A DNA stretch of 64,000 nucleotides, taken from Pedobacter deserti (lineage in GTDB: Bacteria; Bacteroidota; Bacteroidia; Sphingobacteriales; Sphingobacteriaceae). The position numbers and the translations under genes are program-made. Location of the stretch: assembly GCF_024436415.1 (NCBI RefSeq), contig NZ_JAFMZQ010000001.1:1550001-1614000 (forward strand), given 5' to 3'. This document shows positions 63,105 through 64,000 of the stretch, piece by piece. Positions within the stretch are counted from its first letter, which is position 1. Each line of letters opens with the position of its first letter. Under the pieces are notes generated by a model, which saw only the letters and a program-made list of their open reading frames with translations, had not been told where the DNA came from and searched no databases.

Positions 63105-63419
63105 ATGGAAGAACAAAATCCCGAAAATCAGTTGAATATTGAACTGTCCGAAGAGGTAGCTGAAGGTATCTTTTCCAACCTAGCTATTATTACACATTCC
63201 AATACTGAATTTGTCCTTGATTTTATCAGGGTGATGCCAGGAGTGCCAAAAGCCCGGGTTAAGTCGAGAATAATTTTAACACCGGAGCATGCCAAGCGTC
63301 TCCTCTCGGCAATGGAAGATAATATTAAGAAGTTTGAGGCCATAAACGGCCGCATAAAGGCCTCTGAAGAGCAAACAGGTTTCCCGTTAAACTTCAGCGG
63401 TCCGACAGCGCAAGCCTAA
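63105..63419 (+). CDS. DUF3467 family protein
   Basis: The 104-aa protein has NQLNIELSEEVAEGIFSNLA, then ITHSNTEFVLDFIRVMPGVP and KSRIILTPEHAKRLLSAMED, the DUF3467 core found across Bacteroidota and other phyla. Function unknown; small soluble protein. Its stop overlaps the convergent miaA stop by 4 bp. Confidence 0.9.
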   Translation: MEEQNPENQLNIELSEEVAEGIFSNLAIITHSNTEFVLDFIRVMPGVPKARVKSRIILTPEHAKRLLSAMEDNIKKFEAINGRIKASEEQTGFPLNFSGPTAQA

Positions 63420-64000
63420 CGCAGCCTTGTGTTGAGCATGTCGATGATGAGATCGGTTTGATGGGGATTAAACCAAATGATCTCCTGATCCTTTCTGAAC
63501 CAGGTCAGTTGCCGTTTTGCGAAGCGCCTGGTATTTTGTTTGATCTTGTCAACCGCATCCTCGAATGACATCTGGTGGTCTAGATAGTCAAATAGCTCGG
63601 TATAACCTACAGTGTTCAAAGCGTTGTATCCTCTATAATGCGCCAGGTTTCTAACTTCTTCGAGCAGGCCGGCAGAGATCATCAGATCCACTCTTTTATT
63701 GATTCGCTCATAGAGTTTATTACGGTCCATATCGAGACCAATTTTTACAATATTGAAGGGTCTGGACTTTTTCGTATTCGTTTGAAATGAGGAGAGTTTT
63801 TTGCCTGTTGATAAAAAGAATTCCAGCCCCCTGATGATGCGCTGTGGGTTTGACTGATCAACTTTCTGATGATACTCCGGATCGCAAACCCTCAGTTTCT
63901 CCCTGATTCCTTCAAGTCCAAGGTCGGCTAGCTCCTGATTTAGTTGAGCTCTGATTTCCAAATCTGTCGCCGGAAGATCATCTAAGCCCCGTGTAACCGA
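63416..64000 (-). CDS. miaA: tRNA dimethylallyltransferase, C-terminal part (runs off the window)
   Basis: The visible 194 residues are in frame to the right edge. They begin SVTRGLDDLPATDLEIRAQL and continue with RVCDPEYHQKVDQSNPQRII, RGLEFFLSTGKKLSS, LMISAGLLEEVRNLAHYRGY, NALNTVGYTELFDYL and RFAKRQLTWFRKD, all typical of the MiaA C-terminal half. The N-terminal P-loop and catalytic Asp lie outside the window. The enzyme puts an isopentenyl group on A37 of tRNAs reading UNN codons. A TTG within the frame at 63961 is not a start. Confidence 0.93.
   Translation of the reverse strand, partial: SVTRGLDDLPATDLEIRAQLNQELADLGLEGIREKLRVCDPEYHQKVDQSNPQRIIRGLEFFLSTGKKLSSFQTNTKKSRPFNIVKIGLDMDRNKLYERINKRVDLMISAGLLEEVRNLAHYRGYNALNTVGYTELFDYLDHQMSFEDAVDKIKQNTRRFAKRQLTWFRKDQEIIWFNPHQTDLIIDMLNTRLR

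Noticed and set aside
63959..63961. TTG 63961 as a start of a short miaA
   Set aside because: The frame continues to the window edge with MiaA-like residues, so the gene is simply cut by the window.

Overview
The window is from a Bacteroidota chromosome, most likely Sphingobacteriaceae (Pedobacter-like). The signs are promoters of the TTTG-N18-20-TAnnTTTG type, near absence of Shine-Dalgarno sequences (rpsU and hpf are clear exceptions), a carboxypeptidase-regulatory-domain TonB receptor, 7TMR-DISM signalling proteins, and conserved blocks such as pheT/coiled coil/zapA/rny, purN-purH-mreBCD-mrdA-rodA and rpsU-xer-hpf. It is almost entirely chromosomal backbone. I see no insertion sequence, prophage, CRISPR array or plasmid gene.

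Layout. 1-9.8 kb: tail of an unknown gene, dnaX, an outer-membrane protein, the rpsF-rpsR-rplI operon, mtgA, small conserved proteins, a metallo-beta-lactamase-fold hydrolase and a two-gene Fe-S membrane complex resembling a split EtfD quinone reductase. 10-19 kb: an OmpA-type protein, a hemerythrin-like protein, an unusual two-component locus, a ZU5 lipoprotein, tRNA-Phe and an orphan histidine kinase. 19-30 kb: ferritin, a tiny Lys/Cys-rich protein, the rod-shape operon and purine genes. 30-36 kb: rpsT, radC, pheT, zapA, a probable 6S RNA, rny and a Mpo1-like protein. 36-45 kb: a TonB receptor, a beta-helix lipoprotein, a secreted transglutaminase-like protein, an intracellular alpha-amylase and a two-domain acyltransferase of OlsF/GlsF type. 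45-64 kb: comEA-like, apt, acyl-CoA dehydrogenase, rpsU-xer-hpf, four tRNAs-tuf-tRNA-Trp-secE-nusG-rplKAJL-rpoBC, a DUF3467 protein and the C-terminal part of miaA.

Two systems deserve most attention. First, at 12.1-16.0 kb two paralogous 7TM sensor proteins flank one NarL-type response regulator and have complementary defects. One keeps the phospho-acceptor histidine and periplasmic sensor domain but has lost its ATP-binding motifs. The other keeps every ATP-binding motif but has Ser in place of the histidine and almost no ectodomain. This looks like a natural split histidine kinase working as a heterodimer. A motif related to TACTACCCA recurs upstream of the locus and of the adjacent hemerythrin-like gene. 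Second, at 36.0-41.9 kb three promoters carry tandem heptamers in strict 11-bp register (PhoB/OmpR style), each with a TAnnTTTG-like -7 box exactly 8 bp after an array heptamer. Two drive the TonB receptor and the beta-helix lipoprotein. The third would drive a roughly 75-nt RNA ending in a perfect 14-bp hairpin.

Other notable points are a 10-A run in dnaX that would yield a short gamma-like product on slippage in either direction, strong Shine-Dalgarno sequences confined to rpsU and hpf, and paired hairpins ahead of rpoB. All calls rest on reading the sequence. No database search or folding program was run.
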